Source: Parasphingopyxis sp. CP4
GTDB taxonomy: Bacteria > Pseudomonadota > Alphaproteobacteria > Sphingomonadales > Sphingomonadaceae
Length of the DNA: 64,000 nucleotides
Assembly (NCBI RefSeq): GCF_013378055.1
Contig: NZ_CP051130.1
Coordinates: 1,054,001 to 1,118,000, forward strand
Direction of reading: 5' to 3'
Shown here: one piece after another, positions 9,276 to 16,210 of the stretch
Layout of the letters: every line of letters starts with the position of its first letter
How positions within the stretch are numbered: the first letter of the stretch is position 1
Notes under the pieces: model-generated
Seen by the model: the letters and a program-made list of their open reading frames with translations, nothing else
Told to the model about the DNA's origin: nothing
The model's database searches: none
Made by a program: the position numbers and the translations under genes

Positions 9276-9902
9276 ATGAGTGACAAAGAGAAAGCGGCGG
9301 ATAAAGAGCTGTCTTCGGGTATGCGCATGGCGTTGGATTTCGGTCCGGTGCTTGTCTTCTTTGTCGTCAATTATCTCGCACCGGCACCTTTTAGCATATT
9401 CTACGCCACGGCTGCCTTCATGGCCGCGATGATGGCGGCAATGATTTATTCTTGGACCAAGGTCGGCAAGATTTCGCCCATGCTGCTCTTTTCCGGCGCA
9501 ATGGTGCTGATCTTCGGAGGGGTAACTTTGCTCCTGCGCGATGAGACATTCATCAAGATCAAGCCGACCATCTACTACGTCTTTATCGCGCTGCTGCTAA
9601 TCGGCGGACTGTTGACTAAGCGGCCGACGCTCCAGGCGTTACTGGGAAGTGCCTATCCGGGGCTGACGGAGCGGGGATGGAACCTGCTTTCGCGAAACTG
9701 GGCGATTTTCTTTCTCGGCATGGCAGTGCTTAACGAGGCCGTGTGGCGCAATTTCAGCACGGATTTCTGGATTGGTTTCAAGCTATGGGGCGCGATTCCG
9801 CTGACATTGATCTTTGCGATCGCGAACGTACCCATGCTGCTGAAAAATGGACTGGATGTCGAAGACAAAGACGATGTGCCGATCCCTGACGCCCACGAAT
9901 AA
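9276..9902 (+). CDS. yciB: YciB/IspZ family septation membrane protein
   Basis: YciB (intracellular septation protein A, also called IspZ) is an inner-membrane protein with several helices that affects cell division and envelope synthesis in enterobacteria; its exact job is unknown. The 208 residues contain about five or six hydrophobic segments, the early D-F-G-P-V-L-V-F-F-V motif, and the family segment R-N-W-A-I-F-F-L-G-M-A-V-L-N-E near residue 144. It follows ftsY by three bases and ends the dapF-mtaB-ftsY-yciB unit, opposite the convergent sodB. Confidence 0.92.
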   Translation: MSDKEKAADKELSSGMRMALDFGPVLVFFVVNYLAPAPFSIFYATAAFMAAMMAAMIYSWTKVGKISPMLLFSGAMVLIFGGVTLLLRDETFIKIKPTIYYVFIALLLIGGLLTKRPTLQALLGSAYPGLTERGWNLLSRNWAIFFLGMAVLNEAVWRNFSTDFWIGFKLWGAIPLTLIFAIANVPMLLKNGLDVEDKDDVPIPDAHE

Positions 9903-9930
9903 TGGTTCCGAGTGGCCGGGGCGCTAAGCG

Positions 9931-10551
9931 TTAGCCCTGGTCCGCGCGCGATACGCCCTCGCCATCGAGATTTTGGGCAACGAACTCCCAATTGACGGCA
10001 TTTTCCAGGATCGCTTCGATATAGTCGCCTCGCCCATTCTGATAATCCAGATAATAGGCATGTTCCCACACATCCAACGTAAACAGAGGTTTCATCCCCT
10101 CATACGCAACCGGTGTATCCGCATCGTGGAGCGATGTGATCTCAAGCTTGTCGCCGTTGAATATCAGCCACGCCCAGCCACTGGCGAAATGACCGCGCGC
10201 CTCGGCCTTTAGCGCGTCCAGCATCTCGCTGGTCGATCCGAAACAATCCTCAATATGCGCAGCCAGTGCGCCTGAAGGCCTTTGCTTTTCGGGGCTCAAG
10301 CATTTCCAATAAAAACTGTGATTCCACACTTGGGCAGCATTGTTGAACAGCCCGCCATTGCCCGCACCCTTGGCGGCAAGGATCACTTCAGAAAGCTTTG
10401 CCTCTGCCAGATCACCGCCTTCGATCGCGGCATTGGTCTTGTTCACATAGCCTTGATGATGCTTGCCGTGATGGAACTCAAAAGTTTTGGCCGAAATCAG
10501 TTCGCCAAATGCTTCCTTTGCATAAGGAAGGTCGGGCAATTCAAACGCCAT
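9931..10551 (-). CDS. sodB: Superoxide dismutase, iron type
   Basis: This enzyme dismutates superoxide in the cytoplasm. The 206-residue product carries the metal ligands His in F-E-F-H-H-G-K-H-H (about 26-32), His in V-W-N-H-S-F-Y-W (about 73-80), and Asp/His in D-V-W-E-H-A-Y-Y-L-D-Y (about 160-170). G-G-L-F-N-N-A-A-Q is the iron-type version of the second-ligand region, so iron is more likely than manganese; sequence cannot exclude a cambialistic enzyme. It stands alone, with about 170 bases of upstream non-coding DNA. Confidence 0.95.
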   Translation of the reverse strand: MAFELPDLPYAKEAFGELISAKTFEFHHGKHHQGYVNKTNAAIEGGDLAEAKLSEVILAAKGAGNGGLFNNAAQVWNHSFYWKCLSPEKQRPSGALAAHIEDCFGSTSEMLDALKAEARGHFASGWAWLIFNGDKLEITSLHDADTPVAYEGMKPLFTLDVWEHAYYLDYQNGRGDYIEAILENAVNWEFVAQNLDGEGVSRADQG

Positions 10552-10650
10552 GGAACTGTCTCCTCTTGGTCTTGACCGTCATGGCCATATCGCTGGGCCG
10601 GTTCAAGTATATCTACCATGGATATTGAGAAATCATGTTCAGCCTGCACA

Positions 10651-10685
10651 AAAAGAAAAAACCGCCCCAGCGTTCACCAGGACGG
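10651..10685 (-). terminator. Intrinsic terminator after the first TPR gene
   Basis: On the minus strand a nine-pair stem CCGTCCTGG / CTGGGGCGG (10685-10677 and 10670-10662, with G-T pairs) closes a six-base loop and runs into a T-rich stretch (10661-10651). It ends the leftward TPR gene at 10720 and separates it from sodB. Confidence 0.7.
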
Positions 10686-10719
10686 CCTTTTCGACGCTAA
10701 TTGAGCGGGTCTGAACCGC

Positions 10720-11283
10720 TTAGCTATTTGGTTCGACAATATAATTATCGAGATCGTTACGCGGCGCTTCCCATTCCGGGGCCAGCTCTGTTGCCGTCAG
10801 AATGTCAATATAGGCGGACGTAAGATCGCCCGTCAGATGATGCGCAAGGCCGCGGCCATAATGGGCAACGGCCGGGGATTGGGTTCCCAGCTCAAGCGCG
10901 CGCGTAAAGTAAGGCAGAGCCTCTTCACCGCGCTCGTCACGGCGCATCAGCACGATCGCTTTGTTGAGCATCGCTTCGGGCTGTTCCGCATCCATTTCGA
11001 GCGCCTCGTCGAAATCGGCCAGAGCAAGATCATATTGGCCACGATGGAACTGAATAATGCCACGATTAACATAGGTGGCAATGCGATCTTCGCGCGTCAG
11101 CGCTTCTTCGCGCAGGGCAAAATCACATGGCCGCAAGGCACCGCGATTATCCGCTTCGCGGGCAGCGAGCGTATAGCATGTTTCTGCTGAGCTGTTTCCG
11201 GCAACCAGCACCGCACCGTTGGCCGCACCAGCGATCGTGGTGACTGCAAGCGCGCCTGCGGCAAGTTTGAGCATCATGGTCAT
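10720..11283 (-). CDS. Exported TPR protein, paralogue A
   Basis: A 187-residue protein with a signal peptide (residues 1-23, cut after A-N-G-A or nearby) and a mature part built of tetratricopeptide repeats, clearest at Y-V-N-R-G-I-I-Q-F-H-R-G-Q-Y (about 70-83) and in the next two helical pairs. TPRs bind proteins; the partner is unknown. The mature N-terminus has a conserved G-N-S-S-A-E-T-C-Y segment, shared with the neighbouring gene at 11417 as G-N-T-T-A-R-T-C-Y. The two are clearly tandem duplicates. They lie downstream of pspF and could be read from it, which suggests envelope stress, but that is inference. Confidence 0.85.
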   Translation of the reverse strand: MTMMLKLAAGALAVTTIAGAANGAVLVAGNSSAETCYTLAAREADNRGALRPCDFALREEALTREDRIATYVNRGIIQFHRGQYDLALADFDEALEMDAEQPEAMLNKAIVLMRRDERGEEALPYFTRALELGTQSPAVAHYGRGLAHHLTGDLTSAYIDILTATELAPEWEAPRNDLDNYIVEPNS

Positions 11284-11416
11284 GGCATCCTCCTTTTGCT
11301 TCTACAAACTATGCATCAAATCCAGGACATCGTCGCAAAAAGCTGCCCAATACCGCCCTACTATTCGCCGAACGGCATGGATCTAACGACGAACCGCAGT
11401 ACGCAAAGCCTAGATT

Positions 11417-11983
11417 CTAGCCGCCTTGGCCGCCAACCACGCGGAAACGGGTCAAATCCCGGGCCGGGACATCCCAGTCCGGATCAAGGTCACTCGCCCG
11501 TTGGATATCGAAATAGGCGGCCGACACATCGCCATTCATTTCATGAGCCACACCGCGACCATAATAGGCCAAAGCAGGTTCGCGGGTTCCGTTCTCAATG
11601 GCTGCGGTCAGCAGTGCCACCACTTCGGTCATCGCTGCGCGCTGATGCAGCAGTGCGAGACCTTTGTTGAGATAGGCTTCAGGCTCATTCTCATCGAGCT
11701 CAATTGCTTCATCATAATCGGCAATGGCCCGTTCGAAATTTCCATTCTGGACGTGGAGTATCCCACGATTGACATAGCTTGCTACCCGATCGCGACCGGT
11801 GATGTTCCGATCCTGGATGGCCTCCGTGCACGTGCTGATGTCACTGGGTCCAGACCGCTCATTGAGTGCAGATTCATAACAGGTGCGTGCCGTCGTATTC
11901 CCGAAAACCGAGATGGTGGCATGTGCACTTCCGCTGGCAAGAGTGATCAGGGCAAGTCCTGCAACTAGCGAAGATCGACGCAT
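11417..11983 (-). CDS. Exported TPR protein, paralogue B
   Basis: A 188-residue protein with a signal peptide (MRRSS, hydrophobic to about residue 22, A-H-A cleavage) followed by TPR units (Y-V-N-R-G-I-L-H-V-Q-N-G-N-F and the next pairs). I chose the ATG at 11983 because a GAGGAGAA site precedes it; the longer frame to 12028 gives a poor signal peptide. It is a diverged copy of the gene at 10720 with the same T-C-Y motif after the signal and a second cysteine about 20 residues on, so a disulfide in the periplasm is plausible. It starts 54 bases after the end of pspF, in the same direction. Confidence 0.85.
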   Translation of the reverse strand: MRRSSLVAGLALITLASGSAHATISVFGNTTARTCYESALNERSGPSDISTCTEAIQDRNITGRDRVASYVNRGILHVQNGNFERAIADYDEAIELDENEPEAYLNKGLALLHQRAAMTEVVALLTAAIENGTREPALAYYGRGVAHEMNGDVSAAYFDIQRASDLDPDWDVPARDLTRFRVVGGQGG

Positions 11984-12037
11984 GGCAATTCTCCTCTGAA
12001 TTGCCTCAACATACCGTATTTCCGCCAAACTGGCGAG

Positions 12038-13051
12038 TCAGCCGATCATGTCGTGGCGCTTCAGCGCATGACGCAGCTGATCATAGCTGAGCCCCAATGC
12101 CTTGGCCGTCTGGCGCTGATTGTAGCGCGATCGCTCCAACGCACCTTCAAGTATCTCTTTTTCATAGCTTTCTACCGCGCCCTTGAAATCGGACACGATC
12201 GGTTTTTCCGCTTCTGATTGGAGGGCTGGCGCAGCGCTCGGCGTCGGAGCTTCAGATTCTGGCGCAGCGGGAATCTGCCAGGGAGAATCAAACGGATCGA
12301 GCTGAATACTATTGACCGGCTCCTCATGCCGGTCCCAACGATACACAGCCCGTTCGACCACGTTGCGCAGCTCGCGAACATTGCCCGGCCAATCATGCGC
12401 CATAAGAGCAGCAACCGCATCGTCACCAAAGCCCGGCCAGGCCGGCCAATCCAGTTCGACACCCATGCGCCGCCCGAAATAGTCGGCCAGGATCAATATG
12501 TCGCTTTCGCGGACCCGCAGCGGCGGGAGCGTAACAACCTCGAACGACAATCTGTCGAGCAGATCGGCCCGGAATCGGTTTTGCTCAACAAGGTTCGGCA
12601 GATTCTCATTCGTAGCCGCGACAATGCGGGCATCGACCTGCAGCGGTTTGTTCGATCCGATGCGCGTTACTTCACCATATTCTACAGCGCGAAGCAGCCG
12701 TTCCTGGGCCGCGGCCGACATTGTCGCCAGTTCATCAAGAAACAAGGTCCCGCCATCGGCCTCTTCAAAGGCACCGGCGCGGGCTCGCGTTGCCCCGGTA
12801 AAGGCACCCGCTTCATGGCCGAACAGCTCGGCCTCGATCAACGTTTCAGGCAAGGCCGCGCAGTTCAACGTAATCAAGGGCCCTTCCCATCTCCGGCTTA
12901 GCCTGTGCAGCCGTTCGGCAATCAGCTCCTTGCCGGTCCCCCGCTCTCCAATTACGAGGACAGGGCGATCTAGTTCGGCAGCCCGGCTCGCCATCTCGAC
13001 AGCATCGAGAAAAGCGCCGGATTCTCCCACAAATTGGCTTTCGCGTTCCAT
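12038..13051 (-). CDS. pspF: Sigma-54 activator of the phage-shock operon, PspF
   Basis: PspF is an AAA+ activator of sigma-54 RNA polymerase that PspA holds inactive until the inner membrane is stressed. The 337-residue product has no N-terminal sensor domain, as is typical of PspF. Motifs: Walker A G-E-R-G-T-G-K-E (about 35-42), the sigma-54 contact loop G-A-F-T-G-A (about 83-88), Walker B G-G-T-L-F-L-D-E-L-A, and a C-terminal Fis-type helix-turn-helix (N-Q-R-Q-T-A-K-A-L-G-L). Start: ATG at 13051, preceded by AAAGAG; a GTG two codons earlier has no spaced ribosome site. It diverges from the psp operon, the usual arrangement. A Pro/Ala-rich linker precedes the DNA-binding domain. Confidence 0.95.
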   Translation of the reverse strand: MERESQFVGESGAFLDAVEMASRAAELDRPVLVIGERGTGKELIAERLHRLSRRWEGPLITLNCAALPETLIEAELFGHEAGAFTGATRARAGAFEEADGGTLFLDELATMSAAAQERLLRAVEYGEVTRIGSNKPLQVDARIVAATNENLPNLVEQNRFRADLLDRLSFEVVTLPPLRVRESDILILADYFGRRMGVELDWPAWPGFGDDAVAALMAHDWPGNVRELRNVVERAVYRWDRHEEPVNSIQLDPFDSPWQIPAAPESEAPTPSAAPALQSEAEKPIVSDFKGAVESYEKEILEGALERSRYNQRQTAKALGLSYDQLRHALKRHDMIG

Positions 13052-13151
13052 TCCCACTCTTTAGCGTAAAATACCAAAGAATGGCAATATGCACCTGCAC
13101 GAAATAGATGCTTTTTGGCTCAAACTACTGTTTTTATTATCTTTTCCAAAT

Positions 13152-13168
13152 TTGGCACGGTCCCTGCT
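13152..13168 (+). promoter_or_regulatory. Sigma-54 promoter of the psp operon
   Basis: The sequence TTGGCACG-GTCC-CTGCT matches the sigma-54 consensus TTGGCACG-N4-TTGCT at all but one base. GG (13154-13155) and GC (13166-13167) are separated by exactly ten bases. Transcription should start near 13179 and run right through the psp genes. The roughly 100 bases between it and pspF are AT-rich and should hold the PspF binding sites, which I could not resolve. Confidence 0.9.
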
Positions 13169-13229
13169 ATGAATAGGACGTTAACGATCAAAAGATCGGA
13201 ACGCGAAATTCACACCCACAGCGTGGGCC

Positions 13230-13239
13230 AAGGTTCAGG
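13230..13239 (+). repeat. AAGGTTCAGG leader motif, copy 1
   Basis: This ten-base motif overlaps the ribosome site (CAGGAG) of the small gene at 13249. The same motif precedes three more genes of this operon (14973, 15929, 16237). Confidence 0.6.
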
Positions 13240-13248
13240 AGACCAGAG

Positions 13249-13425
13249 ATGACGAATGCAAGGGAAGTCAGCAAGAATATCATCGCCGCAATGGCCGCTC
13301 TCGCCGTCACTGGCATCTGCGTCCTCGGCACAGTCGGTCCAGTACCGGCAGAAACCACAGCTCAGCCCGTCCAGCTGCAATCGGATCAGGACGGCATGAT
13401 TATTGTTACCGGCCGTATTGCCTAG
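13249..13425 (+). CDS. 58-residue membrane or exported peptide, first gene of psp operon
   Basis: A small gene lying between the sigma-54 promoter and pspA. ATG at 13249 has an AGGAG site seven bases upstream; the frame ends with TAG at 13423-13425. The peptide has a Lys/Arg-containing start (MTNAREVSKN), a hydrophobic segment at about 11-31 (I-I-A-A-M-A-A-L-A-V ...), then a polar part with a P-A-E-T-T-A-Q stretch and a hydrophobic end (M-I-I-V-T-G-R-I-A). It could be a single-pass membrane peptide or a secreted one cut after P-V-P-A. I know no family. Its place as the promoter-proximal gene argues for a role in, or control of, the stress response. Confidence 0.65.
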   Translation: MTNAREVSKNIIAAMAALAVTGICVLGTVGPVPAETTAQPVQLQSDQDGMIIVTGRIA

Positions 13426-13438
13426 GCCATAGAGATAA

Positions 13439-13472
13439 GCCGGGAAGGTGGCAGCCCCTCCCCCTTCCCGGC
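13439..13472 (+). other. Strong hairpin between the small gene and pspA
   Basis: GCCGGGAAGG (13439-13448) and CCTTCCCGGC (13463-13472) are perfect ten-base complements around a 14-base loop. No T-run follows, so it is not a standard terminator. It lies about 35 bases before the pspA start codon and could act as a processing or stability element that sets pspA apart from the first gene. Confidence 0.6.
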
Positions 13473-13506
13473 TCAAAACTAAAGAGGGACATTAGGAGTA
13501 GCTACC

Positions 13507-14193
13507 ATGGGAATTTTCTCCCGCACCCGCGACATAGTCGCCGCCAATGTCACCGACATTCTCGACAAGGCTGAAGATCCGGCCAAAATGGTCCGGATGA
13601 TCATCCTCGAAATGGAGGAAACACTGGTTGAAGTTCGCGCCTCTGCGGCACGCACGATTGCCGATCAGAAAGAGATGAAGCGCTCCATTGTGAAGCTCGA
13701 ACAGCTGCAGGAAAGCTGGAAAGACAAAGCTGAGCTTGCTCTCTCCAAGGATCGCGAAGACCTGGCCAAACAGGCGCTGGTTGAGAAACAGAAGGCCAGC
13801 GACATGGCTGACCGCCTCAACGGCGAAATCGAAATTCTCGATGAATCGCTCAAAGCCTATGAGCAGGACATCGCCAAACTTCAGGGCAAACTGCGGGAAG
13901 CACGCAGCCGCCAGAACAATATTTCGGCCCGCCTCGAGACCGCAGAAAACCAGATCAAACTGCGCGATCTTTATAATGGCGACCGGGTTCAGGATGCCTT
14001 TTCACGGTTCGAAATGCTGGAGCGTCACGTAGATATGGCTGAGGGCCGCGCAGATTCACTTGCGTTAGGCAACGGCCAGCCGAAGACGCTTGAACAGGAA
14101 ATCGAAGACCTGGAAGCCGGCGACAAGGTCGAAGCCGAGCTCGCGGCCATGAAAAAGGCCAACAAGAAACCTTCAGAAACCAAGGAAGCCTAA
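13507..14193 (+). CDS. pspA: Phage-shock protein A
   Basis: PspA is a peripheral membrane protein of the PspA/IM30 (ESCRT-III-like) family that binds stressed membranes and holds PspF inactive. The 228 residues are almost wholly helical and coiled-coil. They start with M-G-I-F-S-R-T-R-D-I-V, the amphipathic helix that binds membranes, and show A-E-D-P-A-K-M-V-R (about 24-32), the conserved end of the first helices. The C-terminal tail is Lys/Glu-rich. An AGGAG site lies seven bases before the ATG, and pspB starts three bases after the stop. Confidence 0.97.
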   Translation: MGIFSRTRDIVAANVTDILDKAEDPAKMVRMIILEMEETLVEVRASAARTIADQKEMKRSIVKLEQLQESWKDKAELALSKDREDLAKQALVEKQKASDMADRLNGEIEILDESLKAYEQDIAKLQGKLREARSRQNNISARLETAENQIKLRDLYNGDRVQDAFSRFEMLERHVDMAEGRADSLALGNGQPKTLEQEIEDLEAGDKVEAELAAMKKANKKPSETKEA

Positions 14194-14196
14194 ACC

Positions 14197-14520
14197 ATGG
14201 AAGATATCCTTGTACCCATCGGCGTCGTCGGGATGCTCTTCATCGGGCTCCCCTGGCTGATCCTTCACTATTCCACCCAATGGAAGCGTGCCGGATCAAT
14301 CACCCGGGAAGATGAAGATCTGCTGGATGAACTTTATGACACTGCGCGCCGACTGGATGATCGGATGAACACGATCGAACGGATCATGGCCGCCGATAAC
14401 CCGGAATGGGCGCAGGAACGTAGCATCCGCGACGAGCCCCGGATTGAAGACCAGATGGAAGATCGCCTGGAAGGGCTGATGCCAGAAAAAGACACGGCCC
14501 GCGCTGAGCGCCGGCGGTAA
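14197..14520 (+). CDS. pspB: Phage-shock protein B
   Basis: PspB is a small inner-membrane protein that, with PspC, senses stress and releases PspF from PspA. The 107 residues hold one helix at about 5-26 (L-V-P-I-G-V-V-G-M-L-F-I ...), the PspB signature H-Y-S-T-Q-W-K-R, and a cytoplasmic coiled coil with R-L-D-D-R-M-N-T-I-E-R-I (52-63), then N-P-E-W as in E. coli PspB (H-P-N-W). It is some 30 residues longer than the enterobacterial protein, with a charged tail. The R-x2-x-E-R-I part of the coiled coil recurs in the small genes that follow. Confidence 0.93.
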   Translation: MEDILVPIGVVGMLFIGLPWLILHYSTQWKRAGSITREDEDLLDELYDTARRLDDRMNTIERIMAADNPEWAQERSIRDEPRIEDQMEDRLEGLMPEKDTARAERRR

Positions 14521-14546
14521 CGACAAGACGAATAGGAGACCGAACC

Positions 14547-14924
14547 ATGCATGATCGCCGCACGAAATTTTACCTCGACAAACAGAATTCGAAGTTCCTC
14601 GGCGTTTGTTCCGGTGTCGCAGACTATACGGGCATCGACACGCTCTGGACCCGGATCGGGTTCATGGTCACCGCTTTGTTCTTCTTCCCACCGCTGTTCC
14701 TCGTTTACTTCATCGTCGCCTGGTTGGCTCCGTCCAAACCGCTCGGCCTTTACGAGAACAAGGAAGAAGAAAAATTCTGGCAAGGCACGCGGGCCAATCC
14801 GCGGCGTTCTGTGAACGAGATCCGCTCGCGTTTCCGTGATGTTGATCGTCGCCTCGCCGATGTCGAATTGATGGTCACAAGCAAGAATACCCGTCTGGCC
14901 CAGGAGATCGATGCGCTTCGCTAA
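14547..14924 (+). CDS. pspC: Phage-shock protein C with extra coiled-coil tail
   Basis: PspC is the membrane partner of PspB. Residues 7-70 are the PspC domain: K-F-Y-L-D-K-Q-N-S-K-F-L-G-V-C-S-G-V-A-D-Y, then two hydrophobic stretches (about 36-62) and the A-P-S-K-P end. The 125-residue protein then adds a charged coiled coil, F-R-D-V-D-R-R-L-A-D-V-E-L-M (96-109), and a final T-S-K-N-T-R-L-A-Q-E-I-D-A-L-R (111-125). That tail is nearly the same as the tails of the next four small proteins. The gene begins 27 bases after pspB with a GGAG site. Confidence 0.94.
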   Translation: MHDRRTKFYLDKQNSKFLGVCSGVADYTGIDTLWTRIGFMVTALFFFPPLFLVYFIVAWLAPSKPLGLYENKEEEKFWQGTRANPRRSVNEIRSRFRDVDRRLADVELMVTSKNTRLAQEIDALR

Positions 14925-14935
14925 GGCGCACGACA

Positions 14936-14959
14936 CAGGTTCAGGCAAGAAGGTTCAGG
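14936..14959 (+). repeat. AAGGTTCAGG leader motif, copy 2 (doubled)
   Basis: CAGGTTCAGG at 14936-14945 and AAGGTTCAGG at 14950-14959 stand in tandem. The second is followed by the GGGAGGA ribosome site of the gene at 14973. Confidence 0.6.
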
Positions 14960-14972
14960 GAGGAAATTACGT

Positions 14973-15287
14973 ATGAATTGGGGAAGTCCGGTCTTTGTTC
15001 TGGCGATTATTGGAATGAGTTTCCTCGCCTGGATCATCACCACTGCCATCCGTGCCAAGCACGGCTATCCGCTCGAAAATGAGTGGGGCGGCTCGACCCA
15101 GCGCAAGGATCCCGAAAATGATCGCAAGATCGAACTTCTCTCCAATGAGAATGGTGAGTTGCAGGGCAAGATTGGTCGACTGGAAGAACGGATCTCTGTT
15201 CTCGAACGGATCGCAACAGATGGCAGCACACGGCTTGCGGATGAAATCGAAAATCTCCGTGACACGGCTAAACAGGAGGAAAAATAA
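14973..15287 (+). CDS. PspB-like single-helix coiled-coil protein 1
   Basis: A 104-residue protein with one membrane helix (about 5-26), then A-K-H-G-Y-P-L-E-N-E-W-G (28-39), a charged stretch, and a C-terminal coiled coil (about 53-97) ending in L-E-E-R-I-S-V-L-E-R-I-A-T-D (70-83) and L-A-D-E-I-E-N-L-R-D (88-97). It has the same plan as PspB, but the sequence around the helix differs and it lacks the PspB N-P-x-W end. K-H-G-Y-P-L-E is shared with the next gene, so the two are recent duplicates. Ribosome site GGGAGGA; its TAA overlaps the next ATG by one base. Function unknown; an adaptor in the Psp complex is the simplest inference. Confidence 0.85.
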   Translation: MNWGSPVFVLAIIGMSFLAWIITTAIRAKHGYPLENEWGGSTQRKDPENDRKIELLSNENGELQGKIGRLEERISVLERIATDGSTRLADEIENLRDTAKQEEK

Positions 15288-15616
15288 TGGATCCGGAACG
15301 CGCACAATTCTTGGCTGACGTTGCCCCAATGATTGCCGTTGTCGTGGCGCTTGGCGTGGTCGGCTGGGTAGTCACCACCTGGATGCGGATCAAACATGGC
15401 TATCCGCTCGAAAGCACCTGGGGACAGCCTGTACAACCTCAGATTGATCGTGAATCGAAGGAAGAAATTAAGCTGCTCAGTCAGGAAAACACGCAACTGC
15501 GTGACGAGCTAGCCGATTTCAAGGATCGCCTCGCTACCGTCGAACGCATTGTCACCGACAGCGGTTACAACCTCGATCAGGAAATCAACGCTCTGCGCGA
15601 CAAGCAGGCGAGCTAG
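15287..15616 (+). CDS. PspB-like single-helix coiled-coil protein 2
   Basis: A 109-residue protein: short acidic N-terminus, one membrane helix (about 12-33), the I-K-H-G-Y-P-L-E-S-T-W-G segment (35-46) shared with protein 1, and a coiled coil from about 55 with F-K-D-R-L-A-T-V-E-R-I-V-T-D (78-91) and L-D-Q-E-I-N-A-L-R-D-K (96-106). The start codon overlaps the stop of protein 1 (TAATG), so the pair is probably made in fixed ratio. Function not known; family placement rests on the architecture and shared tail. Confidence 0.85.
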   Translation: MDPERAQFLADVAPMIAVVVALGVVGWVVTTWMRIKHGYPLESTWGQPVQPQIDRESKEEIKLLSQENTQLRDELADFKDRLATVERIVTDSGYNLDQEINALRDKQAS

Positions 15617-15631
15617 GAAGGGACTGAAACA

Positions 15632-15901
15632 ATGGATTTCAACACACTCGCCATTCTCTTCATGGTCGTCGTGATGCCAGTATCGATTGTCTTCGGCTAC
15701 ATCGCTTTTGATCGCTGGACGAAGTTCAAGCAGGCGCAAATGGAAATGACGTCGCATGAGACAGCGGAAAAAGCGGCTCAATATGTCGCCAAGACGGAAC
15801 GGCTTGAACAGCGCGTTGCCACGCTGGAACGGATCCTCACGGATCAGTCGAACAATCTCAGCGATCAGATCGAAAATCTGCGCGACAAGCCGCTAAATTA
15901 G
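15632..15901 (+). CDS. PspB-like single-helix coiled-coil protein 3
   Basis: An 89-residue protein with one membrane helix (about 4-26, with an internal Pro), then F-D-R-W-T-K-F-K-Q and a coiled coil (about 42-86) ending in L-E-Q-R-V-A-T-L-E-R-I-L-T-D (58-71) and L-S-D-Q-I-E-N-L-R-D-K (76-86). The post-helix segment is unlike proteins 1 and 2, which share K-H-G-Y-P-L-E, so it is an older branch of the set. AGGAAGGGA lies 15 to 7 bases before the ATG. Function not known. Confidence 0.85.
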   Translation: MDFNTLAILFMVVVMPVSIVFGYIAFDRWTKFKQAQMEMTSHETAEKAAQYVAKTERLEQRVATLERILTDQSNNLSDQIENLRDKPLN

Positions 15902-15908
15902 AAACGGA

Positions 15909-15918
15909 AAGGTTCAGG
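15909..15918 (+). repeat. AAGGTTCAGG leader motif, copy 3
   Basis: The motif runs into GGAGGAATTAC and the ATG at 15929. That leader is almost the same as the one at 14950-14972. Confidence 0.6.
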
Positions 15919-15928
15919 GAGGAATTAC

Positions 15929-16198
15929 ATGCCAGAGACAGTCGCCATCATGGTGGTCCTAATCGTGCTGATCACCGCAGTCTCAGGAGTGATGCGCGCC
16001 AAATATCGAGCGCAACACGGCATCGTCGAAGATGAAGACGGCAACACACGCCACCTCGTCAATCCCGATGCTGACCGGATGGTCCAGGAGATCGGACAGC
16101 TCAAAGATCGGATAGCGGTTCTTGAGCGGATCGCGACCGACAAGGGCAACCGCCTCGAACAGGAAATCGAAGCACTGCGCGACAAGACGCACGGCTAA
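15929..16198 (+). CDS. PspB-like single-helix coiled-coil protein 4
   Basis: An 89-residue protein with one membrane helix (about 4-21), then R-A-K-Y-R-A-Q-H-G-I-V (23-33), which is loosely like the R-A-K-H-G-Y of protein 1, an acidic D-E-D-G-N turn, and a coiled coil ending in L-K-D-R-I-A-V-L-E-R-I-A-T-D (58-71) and L-E-Q-E-I-E-A-L-R-D-K (76-86). This is the clearest copy of the shared tail. Its leader repeats the AAGGTTCAGG-GAGGAA-TTAC pattern of gene 14973. Function not known. Confidence 0.85.
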   Translation: MPETVAIMVVLIVLITAVSGVMRAKYRAQHGIVEDEDGNTRHLVNPDADRMVQEIGQLKDRIAVLERIATDKGNRLEQEIEALRDKTHG

Positions 16199-16210
16199 CA
16201 AGAAGAAGAT

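Noticed and set aside
10590-10630. ATATC-TACCATG-GATAT inverted repeat before sodB as an iron-regulator site
   Set aside because: Arms of five bases only, and no match to a known Fur, Irr or RirA box that I can defend.
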